Shown: piece by piece, positions 30,713 to 38,868 of the stretch | Position numbering within the stretch: position 1 is the stretch's first letter | Layout of the letters: every line of letters begins with the position of its first letter | NCBI GenBank assembly: GCA_046565765.1 | Contig: JBKHXX010000094.1 | Span: 124,001 to 188,000, forward strand | Reading direction: 5' to 3' | Source: JBFMCT01 sp046565765 | Lineage (GTDB): Bacteria; Actinomycetota; Acidimicrobiia; Acidimicrobiales; AC-14 | Length of the DNA: 64,000 nucleotides | Position numbers and translations under genes: made by a program | The notes under the pieces: model-generated | Database searches by the model: none | What the model was told of the DNA's origin: nothing | Seen by the model: the letters and a program-made list of their open reading frames with translations, nothing else

Positions 30713-31756
30713 GTGGGCGATCCCGGCGATACTGGCGAGGTGGAACCTGCGCTGAAGCTGACGGAGTGGACGAGCTGCGGCGGGTGCGCGGCGAAGTGGG
30801 GGGGATCGCCGCTGTCGGGGCTGGTGAAGACCTTGGCCGCCGCCCTGCCCGATCCGTCGTTGCTGGTGGGGCTGGCCCCGTTCGACGACGCCGCCGTCTA
30901 CCGGCTGTCCGACGAGGCGGCCCTCGTGTCGACCACCGACTTCTTCCCGCCCCTGGTGGACGACCCCGCCGACTTCGGCGCCATCGCCGCGGCCAACGCC
31001 TGCAGCGACGTGTTCGCCATGGGGGGGCGGGTCGTCATGGCCCTCAACATCTCCGCCTTCCCCGAGCGGCTCCCGGTGGACGCGGTGGCCGCCATCCTGG
31101 CTGCCGCCGCCGAGGTGGTGGCCGAGGCCGGCGGCGTCGTGGCCGGTGGGCACACGATCCGGTCCGAGGAGCCCATCTTCGGGCTGGCCGTGCAGGGCCT
31201 CGTGCACCCTGGGCGGGTCTGGACCAAGGCGGGGGCCCGGCCGGGCGACGTGCTCCTCCTGTCCAAGCCCCTGGGCACCGGCATCCTGCTGGCCGGCGGG
31301 GAGGCCGACGACAAGGCCATGGCCATCCTCAACATGCGCCGGCTCAACCGGGGCGCGGCCGAGGCACTGTCCAACCTGCCCGCACCGCCCCACGCGGTGA
31401 CCGACGTGACCGGCTTCGGCCTGCTCGGCCACTCGTGGGAGATGGCCGAGCGCTCGGGGGTCACGGTCGAGATCGACTCCACCTCGCTGCCGCTCTACCC
31501 CGGCGCCCTGGCCACCGCCCAGCGGGGCGTGGTGACGGGTGGCGACGCCCGTAACCGGTCGTACCTGGGGGAGCGGGTGGAGGTAGGGCCGGGCGTCGAG
31601 CGGGCGCGGGAGAGCTTGTGCTTCGATCCCCAGACCTCGGGCGGGCTGTTGGCCGCGGTTCCGGCCGACGTGGCCGGCGAGGAAGGGCTGGCCGCCGCCG
31701 GGTTCCTCCCCGTCGGCCGGGTGGCGGAGGGGGCCGCCGGGGTGCGCCTCGTCTGA
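30713..31756 (+). CDS. selD: Selenide, water dikinase
   Basis: SelD makes selenophosphate from selenide and ATP for selenocysteine or selenouridine synthesis. The 347-residue protein has LTEWTSCGGCAAKWG near its N-terminus, with Cys in place of selenocysteine at the catalytic site. DDAAVYRL, TTDFFPPLVDDP and AANACSDVFAMGG carry the ATP and metal residues. DVTGFGLLGH is also characteristic. GTG 30713 has AGGCGG upstream; GTG 30740 is an alternative nine codons later. No selA, selB or tRNA-Sec is in the window, so the selenium pathway must be completed elsewhere. Confidence 0.93.
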   Translation: MGDPGDTGEVEPALKLTEWTSCGGCAAKWGGSPLSGLVKTLAAALPDPSLLVGLAPFDDAAVYRLSDEAALVSTTDFFPPLVDDPADFGAIAAANACSDVFAMGGRVVMALNISAFPERLPVDAVAAILAAAAEVVAEAGGVVAGGHTIRSEEPIFGLAVQGLVHPGRVWTKAGARPGDVLLLSKPLGTGILLAGGEADDKAMAILNMRRLNRGAAEALSNLPAPPHAVTDVTGFGLLGHSWEMAERSGVTVEIDSTSLPLYPGALATAQRGVVTGGDARNRSYLGERVEVGPGVERARESLCFDPQTSGGLLAAVPADVAGEEGLAAAGFLPVGRVAEGAAGVRLV

Positions 31757-31769
31757 GGCGGCCGGGGCT

Positions 31770-32507
31770 ATGGTCGGCGGGATGGCACTTGTCGCCTCGC
31801 GCCCGGCCCGGCCGGTGCGGCCGCCGGTGGTGCGCAAGCAGGTCATCCCGAGCCTCGCCACCGAACGCTCCCTCTGGGACGAGGGCTGCGAGGTGGTCGT
31901 CGGCGTGGACGAGGTGGGCCGCGGCTCCTGGGCCGGCCCCATCTCCGTCGGGGCGGCGGTGCTGCCCCGGGACAAGCGGGTCTACAAGGTCCGCGACTCG
32001 AAGATGCTCACCGAGCCCGAGCGGGAGAGGTTGTTCCCCCGGGTGGCTGAATGGTGCGCGGCGTGGGCGGTGGGCCACGCCAGCCAGGAGGAGTGCGACG
32101 ATCTGGGCATGTCGGCGGCCCAGAAGCTGGCCGCCCGCCGGGCCATCGAGGGTCTGGGCGTGGTGCCCGACGCGGTGCTGGTGGACGGCAACTGGGACTT
32201 CGTGGGGGGTCCCCGGGTCAAGCGGCTGATCAAGGGCGACGCCAACTGCCTGTCGATCGCGGCCGCGTCGGTGCTCGCCAAGGTCACGCGGGACCGGATC
32301 ATGCGGGCCGAGGCCATCCACTTCCCGGGCTACGACTTCGACCTCAACAAGGGCTATCCGTGCCCCCGCCACAAGGCGGCCCTGGCCGCCTGGGGGCCGA
32401 CCTCGATCCACCGGCGGGCCTGGGTGTTCATGGACCACCTGCCGTGGGGCGGCGTGCGCCGGCTCGTGCGGGACGACGGCCAGGGGGCGTTGTGGGACGA
32501 CGCCTGA
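31770..32507 (+). CDS. rnhB: Ribonuclease HII
   Basis: RNase HII cuts RNA-DNA hybrids and removes misincorporated ribonucleotides. The catalytic motif GVDEVGRGSWAGPI is near residues 45-58. The other acidic residues lie in VLVDGNWDF and in IKGDANCLSIAAASVLAKVTR, and the C-terminal tyrosine motif GYPCPRHKAAL is present. The N-terminus is about 30 residues longer than E. coli RnhB and Pro/Arg-rich. ATG 31782 is an alternative start. The gene begins 13 bp after selD and shares one base with the tiny lipoprotein frame at 32507. Confidence 0.94.
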   Translation: MVGGMALVASRPARPVRPPVVRKQVIPSLATERSLWDEGCEVVVGVDEVGRGSWAGPISVGAAVLPRDKRVYKVRDSKMLTEPERERLFPRVAEWCAAWAVGHASQEECDDLGMSAAQKLAARRAIEGLGVVPDAVLVDGNWDFVGGPRVKRLIKGDANCLSIAAASVLAKVTRDRIMRAEAIHFPGYDFDLNKGYPCPRHKAALAAWGPTSIHRRAWVFMDHLPWGGVRRLVRDDGQGALWDDA

Positions 32508-32617
32508 TGGCGGCTCTGGCTCTCGCAGCCGCCCTCGCCGTCGGCGCAGTCGGATGCGGGGACGACGAGCCGGTGCTGGAGGCGCCCCCCACCACCGCGG
32601 GCACCGTCCCCTACTGA
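32507..32617 (+). CDS. Very small putative lipoprotein
   Basis: This 36-codon frame begins at an ATG that overlaps the rnhB stop (TGATG). It encodes a hydrophobic stretch, ALALAAALAVGAVGC, with a lipobox (VGAVGC). About 19 residues follow (GDDEPVLEAPPTTAGTVPY), acidic then Pro/Thr-rich. The signal and lipobox look genuine and translational coupling to rnhB is plausible. No function can be inferred; chance occurrence in G+C-rich DNA remains possible. Confidence 0.45.
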   Translation: MAALALAAALAVGAVGCGDDEPVLEAPPTTAGTVPY

Positions 32618-32660
32618 GCCGATTGCCCTTCTCGGGCCGGGCGGCGGTACGTTCGGGGCC

Positions 32661-32885
32661 ATGGCCCGCCGCGACGCCCTGTTCCTCCGCCTCACCGCCG
32701 CCTGGACGATCCTGATCTGGGCCGTCTTCGTCAAGAACCAGGTGGGCGACGAGACCACGAGCACCGGCTTCAAGGTGGTCCATCTCACGCTGGCGGTGGT
32801 GTCGATAGCGCTGGCCGTGGGCGTGTGGCGGGTGGCCTCGAGGAGCAGCCGACGCGAGCGCGACCGGGCTGGTATCCCCTCGTAG
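32661..32885 (+). CDS. Small membrane protein with two spans (SCO4848-like)
   Basis: The 74-residue protein has two hydrophobic segments (LTAAWTILIWAVFVKN and VVHLTLAVVSIALAVGVW) separated by a polar loop, with a basic C-terminus (SRSSRRERDR). The size and layout resemble the SCO4848 family of actinobacterial membrane proteins, although I am not certain. The start is ATG 32661. Its 3' end overlaps the next gene by 61 bp in another frame, which makes one of the two starts uncertain. The function is unknown. Confidence 0.7.
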   Translation: MARRDALFLRLTAAWTILIWAVFVKNQVGDETTSTGFKVVHLTLAVVSIALAVGVWRVASRSSRRERDRAGIPS

Positions 32886-33475
32886 GGGTCATCTCCAGCG
32901 CCGGGTTCACGTCCGGCCACCGCTTCGTGTGCGGCGTGTGGGTGAGCTCGCCGCTCGGCGCCATCGCCGACCTCATGTGGGCGGCGCCCGACGGCACGCG
33001 CCGCCTGGTGGCGCCCGACGACCGGGTGGCGGCGTTCGTGTCGGCGGTCTACCGCTTCGACGAGGTGGTGGTGTCGGACCTGACCGCCCGCGTGGAGGGC
33101 CGGTCGCTGACCGTCGAGGCGCCTGAGCTGGGCCTGGAGCTGCGGGCCCGGGCCGGGCGGGGATGGCCCATCCCGCTCCCGGGGCCGGCGTGGTTCCACC
33201 GGCGGCTGGCGGGGCCGATCGCCCGGCGGGCACTGGGCGTGGAGACCTACGGGGTGAGCCCCACCGGCGTGCGGGAGTGGTACCGGGCCCGCTGGTACCG
33301 GCCGCTGGTGGAGGCCAGGGCCACCCTGGGCGGCGAGGACCTCGGTGCCCTGGGTCCCCTCGATCCCCCGGTGGGCTTCGGGTTCAGCGAGCCGCCGCGC
33401 CGCCCGTCGATGGTGTGGGTGCGGCCTCTGCTGCACGATCCGTCCGGCGGTGTGGCGCGGGTCGTGGCCGGGTAG
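32825..33475 (+). CDS. Conserved-looking protein of unknown function
   Basis: The 216-residue product contains VGVISSAGFTSGHRFVCGVW, SSPLGAIADLMWAAPDG and RFDEVVVSDLTARVEG, a pattern I associate with a small actinobacterial family without a known role. There is no signal peptide or membrane span, and the predicted fold is mostly beta-strand, with a later Trp-rich part (GVREWYRARWYRPL). The only in-frame start upstream of the conserved part is GTG 32825, which overlaps the preceding gene by 61 bp. The 3' end overlaps the convergent DUF2277 gene by 92 bp. The function is unknown. Confidence 0.65.
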   Translation: MAGGLEEQPTRARPGWYPLVGVISSAGFTSGHRFVCGVWVSSPLGAIADLMWAAPDGTRRLVAPDDRVAAFVSAVYRFDEVVVSDLTARVEGRSLTVEAPELGLELRARAGRGWPIPLPGPAWFHRRLAGPIARRALGVETYGVSPTGVREWYRARWYRPLVEARATLGGEDLGALGPLDPPVGFGFSEPPRRPSMVWVRPLLHDPSGGVARVVAG

Positions 33476-33665
33476 CGGGCAGCCCCTCGAGCAGCCGCCG
33501 GGCGGAGCGGGCGATCTCGGTCACCGCCGCGTCGAAGACCTCGGCGTTGGCCTTGGAGGGCTGGCGGAACCCGCTGATCTTCCGCACGAACTGGAGGGCG
33601 GCGGCGTGGATCTCGTCGTCGGTGACGGGGTCCGTCCCCCGCAGGGTGACGATGCTGCGGCACAT
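33384..33665 (-). CDS. DUF2277 family protein
   Basis: The 93-residue protein begins MCRSIVTLRGTDPVTDDEI and continues AALQFVRKISGFRQPSKAN, an almost textbook DUF2277 start (Cys at position 2, RxxxxL and the FVRKxSG motif). The C-terminal third is Arg/Pro/Ala-rich and unlike the family core. It overlaps the gene on the other strand by 92 bp at the 3' ends, so one of the two C-termini may be extended relative to relatives. No biochemical role is known for this family. It is probably cytoplasmic. Confidence 0.85.
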   Translation of the reverse strand: MCRSIVTLRGTDPVTDDEIHAAALQFVRKISGFRQPSKANAEVFDAAVTEIARSARRLLEGLPATRPRPAPHRRTDRAAEAAPTPSTGGAAAR

Positions 33666-33668
33666 GGG

Positions 33669-34496
33669 TCAGACGTTAGGGCCGACGGCGACGTCGAGGG
33701 CCAACGTCAGGCACCGGCACGCCCCTCCCGCCTTCTGGAACTCGCCGACCGGGGCCTCGACCACGTCGAATCCCCAGCCCTCCAGCCGGCGGCCGACCCG
33801 AGGGGGGCACGCGGGCATGACCACGGTGGTGCCGACCACCACCGAGTTGGCACAGAAGGCCGCGGTCTCGTCGGCTTCGAGGGCGAAGGGCTCCGGGACG
33901 AGGGCCTCCACCACCCGGCGGCCGTAGGCGTCCCAGGCGCCGGGGGCGACGAGGGCACGGCGGTCGTCGAGGGGGCAGAAGGTGAGGTCGAGGTGGTAGT
34001 AGCGGGCGTCGGCCAGCTCGATGGGCCGCACCGGTGCCCCGACCAGGCGGGACAGCTCGGCGTGGGCGGCGGCGTCGGAGCGCTGGCGGTAGCCGGAGAG
34101 GAACACCCCGCCGAAGGGCAGGGCGTCTCCCGCCCCCTCGTGGGCGACGGTCGCAGGCAGCTCGGCCACCTCGTAGCCGTGGGCCGCGAACCACGCCGCG
34201 TAGTGCGGTTCCTCGGCGCGCCGCTGCGGGTGGCGGAACCGGCTGGGCACGAAGCACCGGCCGTTGACGACGCCCGCGTTGGCGGTGAAGACCAGGTCGG
34301 GGAGGCCGGGCCTCGGGGTGAGCGTCTCCACCTCGGCGCCGGCGTCCCGCAGCGTGGTGACCAGGCCCTCCCACTGGGCTCGGGCCCGGTCGAGGTCGAC
34401 GGCGACCTCCTGGTGCATCCACGGGTTGATCTCGTAGAGCACGCCGAAGTGCTCGGGCGGGCACATGAGGAACCGCCGCCCCCAGGCCAGGGTCAC
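33669..34496 (-). CDS. Arginine dihydrolase-like protein (AgrE/ArgZ N-terminal domain type)
   Basis: The 275-residue protein belongs to the guanidine-modifying (amidinotransferase/deiminase) fold. FLMCPPEHFGVLYEINPWM, LPDLVFTANAGVV, ARYYHLDLTFCPL and the late KAGGACRCLTLAL align with my recollection of the cyanobacterial AgrE/ArgZ N-terminal domain, which turns arginine into ornithine, ammonia and CO2. The catalytic Cys is in RCLTL, the His in YYHLDL and the Asn in FTANAG. It starts at a GTG overlapping the stop of the TIGR00300 gene. In cyanobacteria the two halves are fused; here they are adjacent genes. Dihydrolase rather than deiminase or dimethylargininase activity is inferred. Confidence 0.8.
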   Translation of the reverse strand: MTLAWGRRFLMCPPEHFGVLYEINPWMHQEVAVDLDRARAQWEGLVTTLRDAGAEVETLTPRPGLPDLVFTANAGVVNGRCFVPSRFRHPQRRAEEPHYAAWFAAHGYEVAELPATVAHEGAGDALPFGGVFLSGYRQRSDAAAHAELSRLVGAPVRPIELADARYYHLDLTFCPLDDRRALVAPGAWDAYGRRVVEALVPEPFALEADETAAFCANSVVVGTTVVMPACPPRVGRRLEGWGFDVVEAPVGEFQKAGGACRCLTLALDVAVGPNV

Positions 34497-35716
34497 CCCG
34501 GTGCCAGGTGGTCGGCGAGGGTGTGGAGGAACAGGCCCACGTCGGTGACGATGCCCAGGGCCTGGTGGCTGCCGCGGTCGGCCAGCTTGGTGACCACCGC
34601 CTGGTTGATGTCCACGCAGTAGGTCTCCACGCCGGCCGGCAGCAGGTTGCCGGTGGCGATGGCGTGGAGGGTGGAGGCCAGCATGAGCGCCACGCCCACG
34701 CCCGGGAGCAGGGCCCGCATGGCGTCGGCCGCCTCCACCACGTCGGTGTGGACGTCGGGCAGGGGGCCGTCGTCGCGCACCGACCCGCCCAGCACGAAGG
34801 GGACGCCGTGGGTGACGCACTCGAACATGACGCCGCCCGTCACCCACCCGTCGGCGACGGCGGCTGCGATCGAGCCCCGCCGGCGCACGCCGTTGATGAC
34901 CCGCAGGTGGTTGGAGTGCCCGGACTCGGTGGCGGGCGCGCCGTTGCCCGCCAGCGCCACGCCCAGCGAGGTGCCGAGGACGTTGGACTCGATGTCGTGG
35001 GCGGCGAAGCCGTTGCCGGCGAAGAGCACGTCGACCCAGCCGTGGCGGACGAGGCGGGCCAGGTGGGGGGCGGCGCCGGTGTGGACGACCGCCGGCCCGC
35101 AGACCGCCAGCACCTTGGCCCCCCTCGTCCTGGCCTGGCGCAGGCGGCCCGCCACTTCGGCCACGAGGGCGTCCTTGGGCTTCTCGGAGGACACCTCGGA
35201 GGTCATGAACTCGAAGGGCGTGGCGCCGCGCGGGCGCGACAGGGCCTGCACCCGCACACCGTCGTTGCCCACGACGACGTGGTCGCCCGCCCGGATGCGG
35301 TGCATGGGCTCCGTGCGCACCCGGCCGTCGGGCAGGGCGACCAGGCCGCAGTCCATCTCCGGGTTCTCGACCTCGACCCACCGCCCCGAGAGCCGGACCT
35401 CGGTGCGCAGGTTGGTGGTCGAGTAGAAGCCGTCCGGCAACACGCCGTCGTGGTCGGCGACGACCAGGCGGGCGTCGCTGTGGGCCACCCGGTTGGCCCC
35501 GTGCACCTGGAGGTCGTCGAGCAGGCGGCCCAGGGCCTCCTCGTCCTCGCCCACCACCTCCAGCACGGCCCGGCTGGGGTCGAGGCTGGTGCGGCCGATG
35601 TCAACGTCCACGATGCGGTAGTCCGCCCCTGCGTCGAGGATGACGTCGAGGATCTTGGCGAGGATGAGCGAGTCGATGATGTGGCCCCCGACCTCGACCC
35701 GCTCCACGTAGGCCAT
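34493..35716 (-). CDS. TIGR00300 family (LOR/SDH-like, archaeal-type ornithine cyclodeaminase) protein
   Basis: The 407-residue product matches the LOR/SDH domain family TIGR00300. GHIIDSLILAKILDVILDAGADY opens the protein; a nucleotide-binding part contains KVLAVCGPAVVHTG, VLFAGNGFAAHDIESNVLGT and TESGHSNHL. The ending has MLASTLHAIATGNLLP and VDINQAVVTKL. Members include the archaeal ornithine cyclodeaminase and the C-terminal half of cyanobacterial AgrE. Overlap with the arginine dihydrolase (GTGA) and with the exporter gene (TGATG) suggests one operon. Converting ornithine to proline would fit, so the pair could degrade arginine to proline. The activity is inferred from neighbours. Confidence 0.85.
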   Translation of the reverse strand: MAYVERVEVGGHIIDSLILAKILDVILDAGADYRIVDVDIGRTSLDPSRAVLEVVGEDEEALGRLLDDLQVHGANRVAHSDARLVVADHDGVLPDGFYSTTNLRTEVRLSGRWVEVENPEMDCGLVALPDGRVRTEPMHRIRAGDHVVVGNDGVRVQALSRPRGATPFEFMTSEVSSEKPKDALVAEVAGRLRQARTRGAKVLAVCGPAVVHTGAAPHLARLVRHGWVDVLFAGNGFAAHDIESNVLGTSLGVALAGNGAPATESGHSNHLRVINGVRRRGSIAAAVADGWVTGGVMFECVTHGVPFVLGGSVRDDGPLPDVHTDVVEAADAMRALLPGVGVALMLASTLHAIATGNLLPAGVETYCVDINQAVVTKLADRGSHQALGIVTDVGLFLHTLADHLAPG

Positions 35717-36873
35717 CAGGCCCGGTCCGGCTCCGGCTCGGGTGCCGGCTCCGGCTCGGGGGCCTCGGCCGCCCGCTGCTCGGCCACGACCTCCGAGACC
35801 GGGATCTCGTCCTCGCCGATGGTGGGCTCCTCCTTGGCCCGGCCCGTGCGTTCGTCCCACAGGTCGCGGGCGATCACCTGGAAGACGCCCGCCACGGGGA
35901 TGGCCAGGAGGGCGCCCAGGAACCCGAGGAGCTCGACGCCGATGAGCACGCTGACCAGGACGACGAGCTGGTTGATGTGCACGGTCTTCGACATGATCGA
36001 GACCTGGAGGACGTGGTTCTCGAACTGCTGGTACACGACGTACACGACGAGCATGCCGATCCCCGCTGTGGTCGAGTGCAGGAACGACACGAAGATGGTG
36101 GGGATGGCCCCCAGCGTTGCGCCGACGAGGGGGATGAGGTCGGTGAAGGCCACGAACAGGGCCAGCACGCCGCGGAAGGGCACGCCGAAGAGCGACAGGG
36201 CGATGAACGTCACCGTGCCTGCGACCGCGCTGATCAGCAGGTTGCCCATGGCGTAGCCGGTGACGGCCCGGGCGCAGTCGATCGACACCGCCTTGACGCG
36301 TTGCCGCCGGGAGGGCGGGAGCACACTGATCGCCCCCTCGAGCAGTCCGGGCCCGTAGAGGATCATGAGGATGGCCAGCACCAGCACGGTCAGCGTCGAG
36401 ACGATGCCGGCGAAGATCTTGCGGGCCACGTCGACGGCGCTGCCCCCGGCGTTGCTGAGGGTCTCGTTGATGCGGTCGCGATTGTCTTCGAGCCGCTCGT
36501 CGAGGTCGTAGCGGCGGACCAGGTCACCCACCGGCCCCCGCCCCTCGCGGGCGTCGGCCACGTACTGCGGGAAGTTGTCGACGAACTCCTGGGTCTGGTC
36601 GACGAGGGGCTGGATGAAGGCGTAGAGCATGGCCGCCAGCAGGGCCAGCGAGCACAGCAGCACGATCCCCGTAGCCACGCCCTTCCTGACCCGCAGCTTC
36701 CTCTGGACGAGGTCCACCGGCGGGGTGAAGAGGACGGCGAAGAACAACGCCACCGCCAGCAGCACCCAGATGTGGGCCAGCAGGACGATGACGTAGAGGG
36801 CGGCCAGCGTGGCCACGACCAGCCCGATGGTGACGAGGATGGTCTTGACCGGGACCGGGCGTTCGTCGGCCAT
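35716..36873 (-). CDS. AI-2E family transporter
   Basis: The 385-residue membrane protein has the AI-2E exporter layout: paired N-terminal spans (ILVTIGLVVATLAALYVIV, then VLLAVALFFAVLFTPPVDL), a central amphipathic region near residues 100-140, and later spans including FVAFTDLIPLVGATLGAIP. A C-terminal acidic tail of Glu-Pro repeats follows. The family is named for autoinducer-2 export, but many members move other solutes, including Na+/H+ exchange. Overlap with the TIGR00300 start suggests cotranscription with the arginine genes. A 12-bp gap separates it from the transglutaminase gene upstream. Confidence 0.85.
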   Translation of the reverse strand: MADERPVPVKTILVTIGLVVATLAALYVIVLLAHIWVLLAVALFFAVLFTPPVDLVQRKLRVRKGVATGIVLLCSLALLAAMLYAFIQPLVDQTQEFVDNFPQYVADAREGRGPVGDLVRRYDLDERLEDNRDRINETLSNAGGSAVDVARKIFAGIVSTLTVLVLAILMILYGPGLLEGAISVLPPSRRQRVKAVSIDCARAVTGYAMGNLLISAVAGTVTFIALSLFGVPFRGVLALFVAFTDLIPLVGATLGAIPTIFVSFLHSTTAGIGMLVVYVVYQQFENHVLQVSIMSKTVHINQLVVLVSVLIGVELLGFLGALLAIPVAGVFQVIARDLWDERTGRAKEEPTIGEDEIPVSEVVAEQRAAEAPEPEPAPEPEPDRA

Positions 36874-36885
36874 GCGGCAGCGAGC

Positions 36886-38868
36886 CTACCGAGGGGTCCG
36901 GTGAACGCCGGCGACGAGCTCGGGCGGTCGGGGAGGCGGTGCCGGAGGAGTGCGTCGGCGACGCCGGGGAGCGGTGCGCTCGATGTGGGCCACCACGTCG
37001 TCGGCCCACGCCCGGTCGCCGGCCGAGGGCTCGCCGGAGGAGTAGGCGGCCACGGTCAGGTGGTCCCCGACCCGGCACAGGCGGTCGTCGCCCAGCGCCC
37101 GAGCCAGGGCGTCGCAGTACTCCGAGGGGGTCTCGTCGGGCCCGCGCGGCCGGCCGTGGCGGGCGCCGGCCCGGCACAGCCGCTCGTAGCAACGGGTGAC
37201 CCACGGCCGGCCCAGGCGGGCCCGGCGGCGGCGCAGCAGCCAGGCGGCGAGCCAGGCACCCAGTCCCAGGACGACCGGCACGGCGACCCACCACAACGCC
37301 CGCAGGAGGCGGAGCAGGCGCTCGAGGAACGAGTCGTCCACCGGCTCGGGGCCCAGGAAGCGCAGCGTGGGATCGACCGCCACCCATCCGGCCGACGGGA
37401 ACCACACCTCGACCCAGGTGGCGGCGTGGCGGGCCCGCACGACGAAGTCGCCGTCGATGAGCGACCGGTCTCCGGGCAGGTAGCCGGCTGCCATCCGGGC
37501 CGGAACCCCGGCGCTGCGCAGCAGCACCGCCATGGCCGAGCTGGCCTGCTGCGACGACCCTGCCCGGTCGACGAACAGGAACCGGTCGACGGGGTCCTGG
37601 GCCGGCGGGAGGGGGTCGGCGCCCCGGCGGAAGCGGGTGTTGGCGTCGATCCAGTCCCGGACGGCGACGACCTTGTCATAGGGGGTGCCGGCGGCGGCGG
37701 TGAGCTGGTCGGCCAGCTCCCGCACCCGGGTGGGGATGGCCGGGTGCTCCAGGTAGTAGCGGCGGACGTCGGCGGGGATGGCGGCGTCCTCGCCGGCGCC
37801 CGTTGCGGCCAGCTCGTCCAGTCCCGCGGCCAGGAAGCTGGCGACGGTGTAGGTGGCGCCCTCACCCAGAAGGGGGTCGGGGAAGATCGTGGCGTCCCGG
37901 CCGACGTAGGCGCCACCAGCGGCCAGCTCGACGGAGTAGGGCACCGGCGCGGCCGGCAGCACGCCGACGGAGGTGGTCTCGACCCGGATGCGCTGGTCGA
38001 CGATGGGACCGCCGATCCCCTCGTCCCCCACGCCGGGCGGGATGAACACGCCGCCCTCCTCGAACACGTCGTAGTCGGGCTCGAACTCGGGGGAGCGGTG
38101 CCAGGAGCGGCCGTCGTAGCGGTCGAACGTCATCGTGCGCCACACCGAGGCGTAGGCCGACGTCACCCGGAACACGACCTCCTTGCCCTCGCCGTCGCCC
38201 TCGCCGCCGGCGTCGAGCACGTCGGTGGGATGGAGGTAGGGCGGGATCTCCCCGGGGTCGCCCCGCGCCCTGAGGCCCATGCCGGTCCCGAGCCCGCCGC
38301 CACCCGAGGGCGGGTCGAGCAGCGAGGCCACGAGGAGTCCGATCAGCCCGGCGGCGAGGGCCAGCACGGTCGCCTCCTGGCCCACCCGGCCGCGGTCGCC
38401 GCCGGTGGCGGTCGGCGTGGTGGCCCGGGTCGGCATGCGGTGGACCGCGACTAGGGCGACCGCGGAGGCGGCCACGACCACCGCCAGGGGCCAGCCCACG
38501 ACCGTGATGGCCCCCGGCGCTCCGACCAGGCTGCCCAGCGCCAAGAGCACGCAGAAGCGCACGATGGCCGGGTGGGGCCACATGAGGCTCAGGGGGACGA
38601 CGGCCACGGCCAGGACCCACGACGCCCCGGCGAACGCCTCCAAGGTGCCGAAGACCCCGCTCAGGTAGAGGGCGGCCAGGGCGAGGGCCAGCACCCAGAG
38701 CATCCGGCGGGCGTCCAGGAAGCCGGGGATGCCCTTCCGTCCGGGCTGAGCCGCCACCATGCCGACCCCGGGCAGGAGGAACAGGGCCATTAGGACGGGC
38801 GGCACGCCGACGGCGGCCGCTGCGCACACGGCTGCGACGGCGGTGGCGACGGCGGCCGTCAGCGCCAC
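36886..38868 (-). CDS. Transglutaminase-like (TgpA-type) membrane protein with Ser at the catalytic Cys
   Basis: The 660-residue protein has several N-terminal membrane spans, an extracytoplasmic transglutaminase-core domain, a late span (ALWWVAVPVVLGLGAWLAAWLL) and a basic cytoplasmic tail. This is the layout of TgpA-like partners of MoxR and DUF58. The core shows FLFVDRAGSSQQASSAMAVL, then RARHAATWVEVWFPSAGWV, then VDPT. In active relatives the first motif reads GxC; here it is GSS, so Ser439 replaces the Cys, while His481 and Asp499 remain. The enzyme may be inactive or act differently. It overlaps the DUF58 gene by 10 bp. The DNA reads clearly as TCG TCG on this strand. Confidence 0.88.
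   Translation of the reverse strand: MALTAAVATAVAAVCAAAAVGVPPVLMALFLLPGVGMVAAQPGRKGIPGFLDARRMLWVLALALAALYLSGVFGTLEAFAGASWVLAVAVVPLSLMWPHPAIVRFCVLLALGSLVGAPGAITVVGWPLAVVVAASAVALVAVHRMPTRATTPTATGGDRGRVGQEATVLALAAGLIGLLVASLLDPPSGGGGLGTGMGLRARGDPGEIPPYLHPTDVLDAGGEGDGEGKEVVFRVTSAYASVWRTMTFDRYDGRSWHRSPEFEPDYDVFEEGGVFIPPGVGDEGIGGPIVDQRIRVETTSVGVLPAAPVPYSVELAAGGAYVGRDATIFPDPLLGEGATYTVASFLAAGLDELAATGAGEDAAIPADVRRYYLEHPAIPTRVRELADQLTAAAGTPYDKVVAVRDWIDANTRFRRGADPLPPAQDPVDRFLFVDRAGSSQQASSAMAVLLRSAGVPARMAAGYLPGDRSLIDGDFVVRARHAATWVEVWFPSAGWVAVDPTLRFLGPEPVDDSFLERLLRLLRALWWVAVPVVLGLGAWLAAWLLRRRRARLGRPWVTRCYERLCRAGARHGRPRGPDETPSEYCDALARALGDDRLCRVGDHLTVAAYSSGEPSAGDRAWADDVVAHIERTAPRRRRRTPPAPPPRPPELVAGVHRTPR

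Noticed and set aside
30713..31756. A selenocysteine codon in selD
   Set aside because: The catalytic position is TGC (Cys), and no in-frame TGA occurs before the stop.
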